Origin: Neonectria sp. B-13
Lineage: Eukaryota > Ascomycota > Sordariomycetes > Hypocreales > Nectriaceae
Assembly: GCA_002682825.1 (NCBI GenBank)
Contig: NOKP01000040.1
Location: 216,565-280,564, forward strand
DNA length: 64,000 bases
Direction of reading: 5' to 3'
The notes below the pieces were generated by a model, which ran no database searches, was not told the origin of the DNA, and saw only the letters and a program-made list of their open reading frames with translations. The position numbers and the translations under genes are program-made. Position 1 is the stretch's first letter, and the number at the start of each line of letters is the position of its first letter. This document shows, one piece after another, positions 20,250 to 34,375 of the stretch.

Positions 20250-21220
20250 TCCTTAGCTAATCATAGGCACTTATTAGTATATAACTCTTTATTAAGTGCT
20301 TTTGTTTAAGGTATACCTTAGGGAGGCAATAGATCATTTAATTTATCCCTATAGTAACCTTTTATATTAATAGGATATAATAAGAGCACTAAGTATATTA
20401 TAGACTTAAAAATGGTTAATTATAATATAATAGAAGGCTATTCTAAGTATATTCTATAGGCTTATAACTAGACCTTAGATAGGTTAGCTTAGATAGGATA
20501 CATTAGACTACTAGGGCTCATTCAATATAATCTAGACTCAGTAGACTTCTATAAAGAGTAATTAAGAGTATACTAAAGGTTGTATACAGCTAGTCAATAG
20601 ATACTAACATTAAGGCAATAGACAGTAGCTATACCTTACAATAGAAGAGGCACTATCTAGTGTATAAATACTATAACCTAGATACTCATAATATTTAAGG
20701 AGCCTCCCTTTAAATCTCCCAATTTTTTTACTACCCTCTATCTAATATATAAAATAAGTAAGCTAAATGTATTAAGTATTAATAGATATTAGGTAAAAAT
20801 GTATAAAAGAGTTTAGTATAATGGTTATCCTCTATAAGTAAGGTATTCCTTTGATAAGAAGGGATAGAAGTAGGAGGTCTGAATTGCTAAAAATGCCATG
20901 CTAAGAAGCAATAGTCTAGTACAAAGCTTTGCTAAGGTCCTATACTATAGAGCTTGGGGACTAAGCTGAGCAATTGATTGGAAAAGTCTAAGCACCTAGT
21001 AAGAAAACGAACTTTAGACTAGAGGTAAAGAAGGCTAAACCTATACATTATAGCATAAAGCAATAAATCTATTTCTACAAAAGGCTAGTAATAGGAAGAA
21101 GTCTAAGGTTCTAAAAGTAATATTTAGGCTAGCTAGCAAATAGGATACTCTATATAAAAATAGAGATAAGTAAGGATTTAAATATCTCTTAAACTTTTAA
21201 TAGTAGCTTTAAGGATGAAA
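20250..21220 (+). pseudogene. RIP-silenced ORF of ~320 codons, family unknown
   Basis: A single register remains protein-like for nearly 1 kb without frameshift: YNKSTKYIIDLKMVNYNIIE, IGYIRLLGLIQYNLDSVDFY, TLR..TVAIPYNRRGT, IIFKEPPFKSPNFFTTLYL, NAMLRSNSLV and VLYYRAWG. It is broken by more than 20 TAG/TAA and a few TGA codons that fit Gln, Trp or Arg. The content (basic, Tyr/Leu-rich, helical) would suit a transposon-encoded or host protein. I do not recognise it. Confidence 0.5.
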
Positions 21221-22504
21221 TAGAGAGTAAGTTACCTTACTAAGGTTTTTATATTACTAGTACTATTCTTATAACACTAGAAGGTATAGCACTAGATTTG
21301 TATAAGGTCCTAAAACATATTAATAAGCAATTAAATTACATTCTTAGGATTATAAAGTATATCTAGCCTATACCTATTAGCTTAATTACTAGACAGCTAG
21401 AAAAATAAAATACTTAAGCTTAGCTAATCATATAGTATTAAATACTACTTAAGCATTCCTTAGCCAGCTATATATCTCTCTATCCATTATACCCTCTCTT
21501 TTAATATAAGTCTAATAGGTATAATATATATATATAAAGAAAAGAAAGGTAGAATAAGACTTTTTTATTAGCAGATCTCTAACTTTGCTTTAAAGTTAGC
21601 CAATCTAGCCTAAGGTCTTAGATAATTAAGATAAGTTAAGATATAGTTATAGCCTCTTTATCTACTTTAAGATAATATTAATAGCTTCTATACTACTTAT
21701 AGCTTAACCATTCCTATTAAAGAAATAGTACAAATAGTAAAGATATTCATTAAATAAGCCTATAGAGTTCTTATAGTTAGAGTAAATCTAAAGATAGTTA
21801 TAAAAGAATTATAATTATAGTTTAATTATATATTTAAGTAAGAATTATTAGAAGAGAATAATCTTTATATCTTTAAAGAAGTATCTACCTATATTACTAA
21901 TTATTTAATTATAGATTGATTTCTAAGTAATATACTCCTATAAAGTCTAAAGAATAAATAAGAAGATATAGTTATAACTTTCTTATTTTAATAACTAATA
22001 ATAATATGTATTAAGCATATAATACTAAAATAATACTACTAAAGAGCTATTAAGACCCATTAGTATATTAAACAGTAGGTACTAATAAGATAAGTATAAG
22101 CTATTAATTAGATATAGATAACTTACTAACTACTATAAAGATATAATTAGGAGTAATACATATAGATAGTCAATTCGAAAGTTAAGGTTGATTTAGTATT
22201 TAGTAAAAACTATACAATCCTCTATAGTAGAATATATCTCTTCTGCATTACTATAACTACCTAGCCTAGAAACTCCTACTAGGTCATTATACAATTGAAG
22301 ATTATTATAAGGTATACTACTACTATCTAAGAGGCCTTATTACTTAGTATTCCTAGGGCTATTAATGCTTTTAATCAGGTAATAAAGGAGAGAAAGGAGT
22401 TAAATAGATATTCTATAATAACTATTATAGAGGATTATATTCTGGATTCTCTTTTATAGTACCTTAATAATACCCTTTATATTAAGAGCCTAGAGCATCC
22501 ATAT

Positions 22505-22575
22505 ATAGCAGTAGAATTAGAATTAGTAGGATTAGTAGAATTAGTAGGATTAGTAGAATCAGTAGGATTAATAAT
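22505..22575. repeat. 12-bp minisatellite (GTAGGATTAGTA-like)
   Basis: Direct repeats of AGTAGAATTAGTAGGATT occur several times in a row. In one frame this reads as alternating Val/Glu/Leu/Gly residues, so it may lie within a former coding region. Confidence 0.5.
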
Positions 22576-23013
22576 ATTATATTAGCTCAAATAGTATAAA
22601 AGACTAACTAATTATCTTATAAAGATCTTAATAGTCCTAGAAATACTTAGTTAAGTTAATTAATATTATTATAAGTATACTTACTTATAAATCATTATAA
22701 AGAGTAAGCTATTAAGTCTATAACTCAATAAGATACCTTACCTTATAGTAATATCTAAAGCTATTACCATAAGAATTAATTCTATAGATTACTCTATATT
22801 AATTATCTATATAAAGCACTCTATCCCACTTAAGATTATTAGATATTAGTATATCTATATTAATAGTAATACTCTATTAGATTGAAATACTTCTAGAATA
22901 TACAGATAATAGCCAATTGTAAATAGTAACCTTATAGAATTTCCTATTAGAAGTATTACTAATTACATAGAAGCCAAAAGAGAGCTTCTTTATAAACGAC
23001 TAAAGACATACCA

Positions 23014-23232
23014 TTGATATATAGCATTATACCCATCTTACAAAAGGCTCAGCCATTATCTCATAATCAGTCAGGTTCTAATGTTAACATAAGAAGGGTT
23101 TATAGCTTTAAGGATCTATCCACTAGCCAACAGATAGGAAGGCAGAAGGCAAAAAGAGCAAGAGTAAACCAGGAAATCCTAGGTACTAAGAAAGAGATAA
23201 CTAAAAGAACTTATAGGAAAAGTACATTATAG
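23014..23232 (+). other. Unmutated island with a 72-codon basic frame
   Basis: Within the AT-rich block this stretch keeps CpA dinucleotides and CAG codons. The open frame lacks an ATG start and encodes a Lys/Arg-rich end (RQKAKRARVNQE, KKEITKRTYRKS), as seen at C-termini of some DDE transposases or DNA-binding proteins. It is probably the surviving 3' end of a longer mutated ORF; its function cannot be told. Confidence 0.35.
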
Positions 23233-24697
23233 GACAATTAGGTCAGGAAGTAGTCTCTTACCTCTTACAAACTGCTCAATAACATCCAGTAATAATAACT
23301 TTACTAAGGTAAGCAAGAAAGTAAAAACTAAAGAGTTTATCTTAGTAAAAAGGATACTTATAGAGGATGGTTAGTATTTGTAACAAGAGGTGCCTCTACC
23401 TCAATCTAGGAACCTATATTCTTACCTATCCAACTACTCTATCCTTACCTTATCTTAGTAAATATAACAGCTAAGAGGAAATAAGAATAATCCTATTAGC
23501 ATTTAGAACTTATATACTAAGTTTAGTCTTAAAAGGGCATAGATACTAACTCTAAAGAGAATAACTTATATAAGGGTATAATTATTAATACATTATTTTT
23601 AGCATAGTTTTCTCTCTATAGGTAGGCTTTACTTAAATCATTCTAACCTATCCTATAAGGGTTATATTTACTTCTTCCTAGCTATATAATAATAAGATTC
23701 AACTTAATATTAATTATTAAAGATATAATTATAACCTTAGAATAACTTACTAATATAGAAAGAAAGTTTAAGAATAAACTAACTTATTCAACTAGGTATT
23801 ATATTAATAGCTATATTATTATATTTAGAGATATAGCTCTTAGACTTATAGAAAACTAGTTTCTTATGTATAGTAATTAAGATCCTTTTGCATTCCTACT
23901 ATCTATCCTACTATTTATAACAATTATAATATTGCTTAGAATAGGATTTATATGCTTAAGAGGGTCCTTAGTTATAATAACCTTCTTCCCCTATATAAAC
24001 TTAATACTTAAACAATCTAAGTTATAATTAAAAGTAGTAATAATTCCTACTTTAAACTTATAGAAAGCCTTCTTATTATACTTAGGATTAAAATTTATAA
24101 GTTTTTTATTCACTTAGATAGCATTCTAGTTATATTTAGAAATAGCTTAAGTAAGAGTATTAGCTTACTTATAATATCTTCCTCTATTATTATCTTAAGT
24201 ATATAAACTATAGTTAGATTATATTACTATTTTTCTCTATTTAGCTATCTAATTATTTAAGAATAAGTTTTACCTATCTAGTAATAAAATACTATAAGTA
24301 ATTTATTCTACTAATAATTAGGTTAAATAGTATTACATTTAATACTAGGTTTAGGAGCTATATAATAGAGTGTAAAAAAGTAGACCAAAAGTACAGTCTA
24401 GTAGAGACTATATTTATTATATACAATGTATAATTTCCTAGATTGACCTAAGTAAGGCAGTAGAATACAAAATACTAAGAAAATATCCACATCTTCAATA
24501 GGTCTAGAATCAATGCCTAATAAAGTTGATACTATAACTAATGCAGTTAACAAAGGCAATAAAGCAGTTAATAGACTCTATTAGGCAATAAGATTGCATA
24601 CCTCAAAACTGCTACTTGGTAACCGGGTTCCTAATAGCCCTCCTAGAGAAAAGCCAGCGTGTATTATAGCTGGTCCATGTTAGGGATCGTAAATCAC

Positions 24698-24752
24698 ACT
24701 TGGGCAAACCGCTTAGGCAAACCGCCTAGGCAAACCGCCTAGGCAAAATGCC
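24698..24752. repeat. 13-bp minisatellite with CCTAGG core
   Basis: About four units of GGCAAACCGCCTA in tandem. Each junction creates the palindrome GCCTAGGC, and each unit can pair GGC with GCC. The same unit occurs at 41545-41655. Confidence 0.7.
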
Positions 24753-24827
24753 TCCTAGCTTCCCTACTATACAGCATTTCTTTTTATTAGATTTTATCAT
24801 TTATACCTAATATTATTTATGCTTAAT

Positions 24828-24915
24828 ATCTTGCCTAAACATCTTACCTAAACATCTTACCTAAACATCTTACCTAAACATCTTGCCTAAACATCTTACC
24901 CAAATATCTTACCTA
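24828..24915. repeat. 13-bp minisatellite (CTTACCTAAACAT)
   Basis: Six or seven tandem units of CTTACCTAAACAT, with variants CTTGCC and CTTACCCAAATAT. It lies ~80 bases downstream of the CCTAGG minisatellite and has the same period. Confidence 0.7.
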
Positions 24916-25896
24916 ATACAATTTCTCTACTCATTATAGATACTATTCTTATAATACATTAAGTGAATACTAAAAGCCTTAACCTTATATAGAGGAGTAT
25001 AGCATTAGGTATCTATTAAGACTTCCTCTATTACCTATAGGCAATAGGAGCATTAAAAACTACTCTCTAAGTTGAACAACTAGGTTTCTAATTATTCAAA
25101 GATATTACCTTAAGGCAACTTAAAGCCTTACTTAATACCCTAGGCTCTCTAGTTAATAATAAGAATCTTAGTAAACTCTAGGATAAAGACCTTATAGTTA
25201 TTATTATTTATAGGCTATCTATATCTTTCAAAAATATTATAAGAGTAAAAGAGTAGGATAAAATTATTCAATAAGTATAGATTACCTTAAAACAGTTAGA
25301 TCAGTTTATTATAAGCTCTACCCAAATTACTAAGATTATAATAAAATCTAGCAATAATACATTCAAGTAAGATAAAGTACCTTATTAACTTAGTTTATAT
25401 TACTAATAAAAATAGATTTTAAGCTTTTATAATATAAGTATATAGTTCAAAGGAGTCTACTTTCTAATATCCTAATGAATAATTTATATTACTTCTATTA
25501 TCTTACCTCTTAGTTACTAAAATTCAAGAAACTAATCAATCTAACATTTAACTAAACTATATCTATATATATACTATCTATTCTAATAGATATATATATT
25601 AGGCTTATAACTCTATAGAATAAAGGTTTACTAATAGGACTATTTAAGTACTAACTAATAGTACTTTCTAATATTAGTAAGTATATTGCTCTATCTACTA
25701 GCTACTATTTACCTCTTATAGTAGGAGGTTTTAATCTTTCTTTCCTTAAAAATCAAATAGTATAGTATCTTAGAGAAAATACCTACCTAATTATTTAAAA
25801 GACTTAAACATAGAAGGTAGAATAAGATAATATTATAATATAATATATTAAATATAAAATATATCTAGGGTAAATAATTATAATAGATATTATTAT

Positions 25897-26283
25897 TATT
25901 ACAGCCTAGGTTAAGACTAGGCAGTTATAACCAGTAGAACCATAATATACCCACTTTTTACAATATCCATATTCCTAAACTCACCCTAACTACATAAGCC
26001 AAACCATCTAGCTTACTCTATTATAATAAGCTATAACAATAGACTTACTATTACTTAGTAAGCTTATATAATCACTATAGTATATAATTATATTCACTTA
26101 GTACATTAGATAAGAGCCTTAAGCTCTTTAGCTATTAATACTCCTACTTAATTATACAATAACTTACTATTACATATTACTATTATAATCTATATTGCTT
26201 ATTATAACATTCTAATCTACTTAATTATTAAACCATATATCTTAGACCTACCCTAGACCCCTAGGTTAAGCCTGACTATTATA
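25897..26283 (+). mobile_element. 5' LTR of the chromovirus
   Basis: Starts TATTACAGCCTAGG and ends GACTATTATA. Comparison with the 3' LTR suggests original ends TGTTACAG...CTATTACA, the canonical TG..CA form changed by G-to-A and C-to-T. Contains a GTATATAATTATATT segment that may include the TATA box. Confidence 0.85.
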
Positions 26284-29200
26284 CATTAATAGCTCTTATT
26301 CAGTGTATTACTATATTAACCTAAGTAATACCTTGAATAGTCATTATAGCTCTAGTAACCCTATCTAGCTTAAACACTTCTAAGGGAAAGTCCCCTAAAT
26401 AAGATATAAGCATAAAGAATATTAATATTCTAAAGAACTTAGAATCTAATAATAATAATAAGGAAGATATTATTAACCTTAAATATATAAATCATTAATA
26501 GTATATAGAGATCTTAGTACTATATAAGGCCTTATACAATACATATAACAAAAACATTACTAGGTTTAGACAACTCAAAGAGCAGATCTAAATACTTAAT
26601 ACTAACCAAGTCCAACTAAACCCTAATAATAATACTATCATTAACACTCTCTATAAGCAAATCAATAACCTTAATACTAAGCAGAGCCATACTCAAGAGG
26701 AATAATATAGACAAATCAAATAATTCAATGGTTTTATAATTACCCTTAACCTCCTATGACCTAAGAACATAGGCAAAACCATCAAACCAACCCAACTACT
26801 AAAGTTCAATAGTACCCCAAAGGACCTCTAAGAACACCTTACCTAAGTTAAGTCATTCTATATATACTACCTAAGTATATTTAGGAATAAGTAACTTAAG
26901 ATATAATATAGAATAAGCCTCCTAGAAGGAAAAGCCCTATATAGAATAAAACCATACTTAAGGGACTTTATTAAAAACTCCCCTAAGAACCAAAAGATTA
27001 AAACAAAGGAACTCTTTAGTAGCTTTACACTATACAAAGAATAACTTATTAATACTTATAGTAAATAGGATAAGAAATATAATACCTTTCTTACAATCTG
27101 AAAGCTAAAGTAGGTTAGAGCCACTTTAGAATATCTCTCTGAATTCAGATACCTTACCACCAAGCTCAACTAGACTAATAAAAACCAAATCAATAAGTTC
27201 TACTAGAGTCTAAAGGACAAAGTTAAGAACAAGATATACAAAATCTTAAACCTACCAACAAACTTCAATGCTTACACTAGACTCTATATAATAATCAATA
27301 ACTAACTGTTCAAAAGACATATAGAGAAAAAGAAGGGTTCTACTAAAGGCTAGAAAAACAAAAAAAACTATTCTAACATTAGCCAGAAAAGAAAAGAGAA
27401 TACTTTATAGAGAACTCAATCTAGCCCCATAGAACTAGGAGCTATACAATAAGACTACTCTTAAGTCAAGTATTAGAACTATAAAGGAATAGAACATTTT
27501 AAAAGTAAGTATTAAAAACCTAAGTCTAAATAGAAGCATAAACTAGTACCTAAAGGTAAATATATCCAATTCACTAACCACTAGTATACTAAGACTCTTA
27601 CTATAACTAAGAGAGATACCTATAATACAATTAGTATTAATAAATTCAATACTAGCTAGCCTCTACCTAGTACTAAATAATACAAAAATAAAACTAATAG
27701 TATTTATATAAAAGGCTCTAAATATGGAATTTAGGGAACCCCTAGAGAAGACAAAAGACTATCCTAAGGAATGTTTATCCTCTGGACCCCTATCCCTAAA
27801 GGAGCCCCCTAGAAAACAATAACTAGCAAAATACTTACTATAACCTAGAAAGGAGAATCCTACTAACAATTAACTATTAAGATTAATATTCCTAATAGAT
27901 AACTAGACTTCAAAGCCCTAAAGCCTACTAACATTAAGAAACTTAATACTAACTTATCTCTACTATAGGAAGATAATAACTATATCTATCAATAGTTCTA
28001 TACTAAGCAAGATAGAGTCCTATGTATTAGTATAGAATATAAAGCAAACTATACTATCTAGCTTAGACTACCTATTAAAAACAATAACATCTAAACCCTA
28101 GCTAAGGAATACTTAAGCAATAATTATACTAGCTATAAGATAGCCCCTAGTATTAATAATACCTTAAGTAAAGACTTAGACTATAATCAAAAGGAATAAT
28201 AATTATAAGCTATTATACCCTTAATTAAATAACTATAATAGAAGATATATACTTATAATAAGCATAAGAATACTATATAGAAAATAGATAAGAACATATA
28301 TAAATAGTTTAACTATAAATATAAAGATATTATATACAGAGAACCAATTTACATTTAAGGTAAACCTTAAAGGCTAGCTATCTATAGATACAATAACCTA
28401 TACCTTAAAAAAAGAGATAACTTATAACTATACAGTAATATACCTAACTATAATAAGCTCTTATAGCTATCTTATTATTACTATATATACAAGATCTATA
28501 AAAGCAATAAGGCATATAATAACTATTATTCTACTAAAATCAAAGGATTTAATATCATAGAACCCTACTTTCAATAGGAAACATAAGACTATACTATAGT
28601 TAAATACCTTCTAAGGTATAATACTATAGTACTTAAGGAAAAAGCTAACTACTACCCTCAATAATGCCTAACTAGACCCTAAGACCTTAAATACTATCTA
28701 ACTAAGGAATATAAAGTATACTTTAAAAGGAAAGTATAGGAATAGCATAAAGCATAGAAAGAAAACTATATAGTAATATACTCTATTAACTATATTAATA
28801 ATATATACTCTAAATACTATAAAGAAAAGTAGGATAATTACAACTGAATTATAAGAATAGAATAAAAAGAATTCAATTTCAAAACTTAGACTAGTATGAA
28901 TACTAAAGATTAAGAATAATATAATAATATATTATACCATATTATATACATTAGACTATAATGCAAAAGATATTTAGTAAATAGTCATATAATAGATAAC
29001 TATATACTTAAATCAAAAAACAATAAATATTACCTATAGAAGAGCAATAAGTAAGTAATACTAAGGAGAATAAACTACCTCTAATAAAAGCTCTATATAC
29101 AATAAAAGCAATAAAATCAGCAATAAAATAAATAATACTTAAGCTATAAGTATAAGTCAAGGGAGAATAGCTTACTATATTAGTAAACAGTAAAGCTAAA

Positions 29201-32200
29201 ACCTTATACATTAACCCTAAGGTAGTCAATAGGTTAGAGCTACTATAGAAGCTAATAGAAGATCCCTATACTCTATACAATCTCAAAGGCAACCTATTTT
29301 CCTATAAAGATAGATTTATAACCTAAAAGATTAATTACCTAAAGGTTCTTATTGATAGAAAGAATCAAGGAGTTACCTTTAATATTATACTAATGTAGTA
29401 TTATAATATCTACCTAGGGTACCTATAGCTAAAGAAGTTTAACCTCTATATTAACTAAAGAACTAGCTAAGTATTAGTCAATAATAACAATATACTCTCT
29501 AGTAATAACAAAAACAACTCAATAGACAAAGAGAGATCTTCAATCCTAACTCCTAAAGAGATAGAAAGCAAGGATTCGCATAAGGATACAATAGAAACCT
29601 TAGCACCCCCAAAGGGAATATAATATAAACATCAGAAAGGCAAGAAGGTCTAACTCAAAAGAATAATCAGATGCTTATAATAATAGTTTATATAGATAAA
29701 CAAAGACCTTAAGGAAAATAAGAAACTACCCAAAGAAGAGTAACTTAAGAATGTACTATTATAGTACTATATCTATAAAAAACTCATTAAGGAAGAACTT
29801 AAGACTAGACTATCTTAATTCAATAAATAGAGTTATAAAATTATATTAAAAGATAGAATATTATCTATATTCTATAAGATCTTTAATCTCAATAAAACAT
29901 AATTATATACACTTAAGGAATACCTTAATAATATATTAAGGAAAGGATATATTAGGAAATCTAAGTCCTTAGTAGATTATCCAGTTATATTCATTCCTAA
30001 GAAAAATAGAAAGCTCTAACTCATTATAGATTATAAACAATTGAATACAATCACCCTTAAAGATCAAATACTACTACCCTTTATCATAGAGCTTAAGGAT
30101 AGACTCTATAGGATAAAGGTCTTTATAGTACTAGACCTTAAAGGAGTATACAATCTTATCTACATCCAGTTAGGATATAAATAGAAAACTGCCTTTAGAA
30201 TGAAGTATAAACTCTTTGAATACCTTATTATACCCTTTAGACTCATAAACACACTAGCATCATTCTAGCAAATAATCAACCATATATTACAAGAATACCT
30301 AGATATATTTATAGTATATTACCTAGATAATATTCTAATCTTCTCTAAATCCAAAGAAGAATATATAGAATACATTCATAAGGTACTATAAGTACTATAG
30401 AATAATAACCTATTAGTTAAACCAAAGAAAAATCATTTCTATATTAAGGAAGTAGAATTTCTTAAATATATAATCTCATATAATAAAGTTAGAATAGATC
30501 TAAAGAAACTTACTATAATTAGTAAATAGAAACTACCTAAGAACATTAAAGAAATATAATTATTCTTTAGATTTATAAACTACTACTAAAGATTCATTAA
30601 GAACTTTAGTAGTCTTATAATCCTATTCATTAGATTTATAAAGAAAGAAGAAGTATTTAAATAGGATATAGTTACTAAGAAAGCATTTAATAATATTAAG
30701 AAAAGTATCTTAAGTAAGCCTATTCTAGTAACCTTTAACCTTAAATAAGAAATCAAACTTAAGATAGACTTATTAGACTTTATATAAGGTGCTTAGATTG
30801 AATAATAAGATAATAATAGAGTATTATACCCTATTGCCTTCTTCTCTTATAAAATGTATAAAGCTGAACTCAACTATTCTATCTATAATAAAGAATTCCT
30901 TATAATTATTAACTCATTCAAAGAATTCTAATACTACTTCCTAAGAAGTAAATACTAAGTTAAGGTCTATATAGACCATAAGAATATTACTTACTTTATA
31001 ATCATATAATAACTTACTAAATAACAATTATAATATACTAAATACCTTTTAGAATTTAACTATATAATTATTTATAGAAAAGGATCTAAGAATAAATAAG
31101 CTAATACTATAAGCTACTAAAGCAACTTTAATAAAAAAAAGATTAAGATCAATAAATAACTTCTATACTTTATACCCAAAGGATACCTTAAACAGAAGTA
31201 TATTACTAATATCTAGTAAGAAAGGAAACCTTAGCTAAAATACATTAAAATGATATATAATAAAGAACTTATATAAGACTTTATAGATTAGTTCAGAGAA
31301 TATACTAGAAAGATCAAATAGTAAAACAACTAAATCATTATACCTTACTACCTTGAATACTATATTATAGAAGACCTCTATAAGGAAGGCCCCTATAATA
31401 GAAATATTAATATACTCTAAACTAGAGTTATATAAACATATACTACTTATAGACTATAGAAGGCACTCTATAATACAATCAAGGATTATTAGGAATATAA
31501 CCTAAAATACCTACTAAAAGAATACCTAAAACTCTTAAAATAACTAAAGGACTATTAATTTAATTAAGTTATTAGCAACTTACTAAATAAAAGACCTATT
31601 AAAAGAAATAATAAAGGTAAAATTATTATTCTAAGAAATATAAAAGAATACCTTATATAATACTATTATAATTAAGTATATAATAGAAATATTTACTGAA
31701 CTGTAATTCAGATAAAGGAATTCTATACTATAGAAAACATCTATAGAACTATATAGAACTTAATGATTAAGTGCCCTAAGTGCCCTAAGGACTGGTTATA
31801 TATTACTAGAATACTAGCCTTAATATATATAATAGTACAAAGAAATCTACTACTTAAGTAAATCCAGAAGTACAATAATACACTATCTAAAGATAAATGC
31901 ATAGATAAGCAATAAGTTCTAAAGGAACTATAATACTAGCTTATACAAAAGATATATAAGCACCTACTTTATAGACATTAGGGAGTCAATAAAACCCTTA
32001 ATAGAGTTAGATCAATATACTAATTTCCTAAGATAAAACTAGTAGTAAAAGCTATTACTAATAAATACAATAAATATTATAAAACTAAAGCTTAATACTA
32101 TAAACCCTATAAAGAATTATAGCCCTTATTAATTGCTAAATAACCTTAGGACTCTATTACTATGGATTTCATTATGAAACTACTCCTATTAGAAGATCCT

Positions 32201-33983
32201 ATAACTAGAACCTTCTATAATAGTATTCTTATTATTATAGATAGACTTATAAAATTTTCCTATTTTATACCTTACTAGGAATCAATAGATATAGAGCAAT
32301 TCACTTATATCTTCTTATAAAATATTATTAGTATATATAGGCTTTCAATAGAGATTCTCTCTGATTAAGGACTCCTATTTACTTTAAAGTTTTAATAATT
32401 ACTTATAGACTACATAGGATTAAACTATTAACTTACTATAGCTTTCTAACTATAGATTAATAGTTAGATAGAATGAATAAACTAAATACTAAAATAATAC
32501 CTTTAATACTATATTAACTATAAATAGAACAACTAGGTTAAAAAGCTATTAACTATATAATTAAGCTATAATATAGCTATAAATAAAAGCATAAAGATTA
32601 CCTTAATATATACTAATTTTGGATTTACCTTTAATGCTTATAGAATAAGCTAAGATGGATTAATTATCCCTAAAGCCATTCTTACATTAGAAAAATTAAA
32701 AAATCTATATAAAGAACTTAAGACTAAGCTTAAATTCATTAGAAACCAAATAAAGAAGTACTATAATCTAAAAAGAATAAAGGGACTATCTTTCTAGGAG
32801 AGAGATATAATCTATCTTATAATAAAAAACATTAAAATAAAACAATAAAATAAAAAATTGGATTATAAATTCATTGGATCTTATAAAATCATTAAGAAAA
32901 TCTTAGAAAATAATTACTAGTTAGACTTACTACTAAAAGTTAGACTTTACTTAGTTTTCTATATCTTACTCCTTAAGACTATAAAAGATACAATCTATAC
33001 TAAGTTTAGCAATGAATATAAAACTAAGGTCAAAGGACTAGAAGAATACATAGTAAAAGCAATCTTAGATATATACAAAGTAAACAATCAAACTAAGTAT
33101 CTTATTAAATAGAAAGACTATCCTAAGAGCAATAATCAATAGGAACTAGCCAAAAACCTTACCTATGTATAATACCTCCTAAAAGACTTCTATTAATAAC
33201 TTTAGAAGAAAGCAAGGACCCAAAATCAATAGTACCCTAGTCAATAACATCAGTATATACTAACAACTAAATATTAATAGTAGCCTTATATTTTACCTAT
33301 TCTAAAGATTCTAATTCTTTTAAAGACTTTAGACTATAATGAGTTATTTTATGCCCTTTTGAAACTAGTAATTAATACTAATGATAAGTGCACTCTAGAA
33401 GGTCCAAAGACTAATCAAATTCAGCCTAAGCAGCCTAAAGAGTGGCCTGTTTTTCAAGAAACTCCTTTTCCAAATTCAACTCCTTATTACTAAGATACTT
33501 TACCTTAATAATAATATAAGTTACTACTATCATTAGTAAAAGAAAAACCCAAAAAGAATATAGAATATCCATAAGACTAAAGAGGAATACTAGTTCTATT
33601 ATAAGGATAACCCTTATTAGTATAATAGCTACATTTTTTAAAGCTACTATCTAGTATCTTATATATATATCTATTAGTAATACAGTAAGAATAAGGTATT
33701 ACTTTAAAACCAAACTCTTTAATAGCTACTACTAGAACCAGTATGTTTATAGTAGAGGCTAGAACCTTAAAACTGTCTATAGAAGTAGCTAAGATCAGTT
33801 TGCTTACTATAGATTTGAGGATATTATAAGACTAAGATTTTAAAGGATGCTTAGAAATTCAGCTGGTTATCCTATTAGTATATAAGGATTAATAAGGAAG
33901 CAAGTTAGAGATAAACCAATAGTTATATAGAAAACAGTCTTAAAGATAGCCCTAGGATATAATCAATAGGAGGGGAGACATTG

Positions 33984-34370
33984 TATTATAGCCTAGGTTG
34001 AGACTAGGCAGTTACAACTAGTAGAACCATAATGTACCTACTTTTTATAATATTCATATTCCTAAACTTACTCTAACTATATAAGCTAAACTATCCAGCT
34101 TACTCTATTATAATAAGCTATAATAATAGACTTACTATTACTTAGTAAGCTTATGCAATTACTATAGTATATAATCATATTCACTTAGTACATTAGACAA
34201 AAGCCTTAAGCTCCTTAGCTATTAACACTCCTACTTGGTTATATAATAACTTACTATTGCATATTACCATTATAACCTATATTGCTTACTATAACATCCT
34301 AATCCACCCAATCATCAAACCATATACCTTAGACCTACCTTAGACCCCTAGGTTAAGCCTGACTATTACA
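33984..34370 (+). mobile_element. 3' LTR of the chromovirus
   Basis: Starts TATTATAGCCTAGG and ends GACTATTACA; same length as the 5' LTR. Differences between the two LTRs are almost all C/T or G/A (for example AACCATATATCTTAGACC versus AACCATATACCTTAGACC). Confidence 0.85.
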
Positions 34371-34375
34371 ATTAT

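Larger units (their letters stand above)
19441..25896. repeat. RIP-mutated repeat block
   Basis: About 6.5 kb of TpA-rich DNA with almost no open frames. Peptide-like registers interrupted by TAG/TAA can be followed in parts (annotated separately at 20250). Small unmutated islands remain near 23000-23230 and 24550-24760. I could not identify reverse transcriptase or transposase motifs with confidence outside the annotated chromovirus, so the element classes are unknown. Confidence 0.65.
25897..34370 (+). mobile_element. Dead Ty3/Gypsy chromovirus, complete LTR structure
   Basis: Two 387-bp LTRs flank a plus-strand internal region; target duplication ATTAT at 25892-25896 and 34371-34375. A polypurine tract (AGGAGGGGAGACA) precedes the 3' LTR. 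Mutated domains appear in order. A gag zinc knuckle near 27468-27512 has Cys codons turned to Tyr. The protease active site near 29182 reads NSKA where DSGA is expected. Reverse transcriptase lies at ~29970-30480, with YLDN at 30320-30331 in place of YLDD. An RNase H region follows at ~30760-31110, and the integrase zinc-binding and core regions at ~31935-32640. A chromodomain (YIVKAILDIYKV..YLIK.KDYP) is at ~33037-33190. Family knowledge: the chromodomain directs integration to heterochromatin. Stops are almost all TAG/TAA. Every catalytic centre inspected is damaged, so the element is not autonomous. Confidence 0.9.

Noticed and set aside
20820..20900. tRNA-like words (GTTTAGTATAATGGTTAT) suggesting a tRNA gene or SINE
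   Set aside because: The stretch lies in the middle of the frame-coherent silenced ORF at 20250-21220 and shows no acceptor or anticodon stem pairing.
24698..24915. CRISPR-like array because of regular short repeats
   Set aside because: Units are contiguous 13-bp tandem repeats without spacers, in a eukaryotic genome; they are minisatellites.
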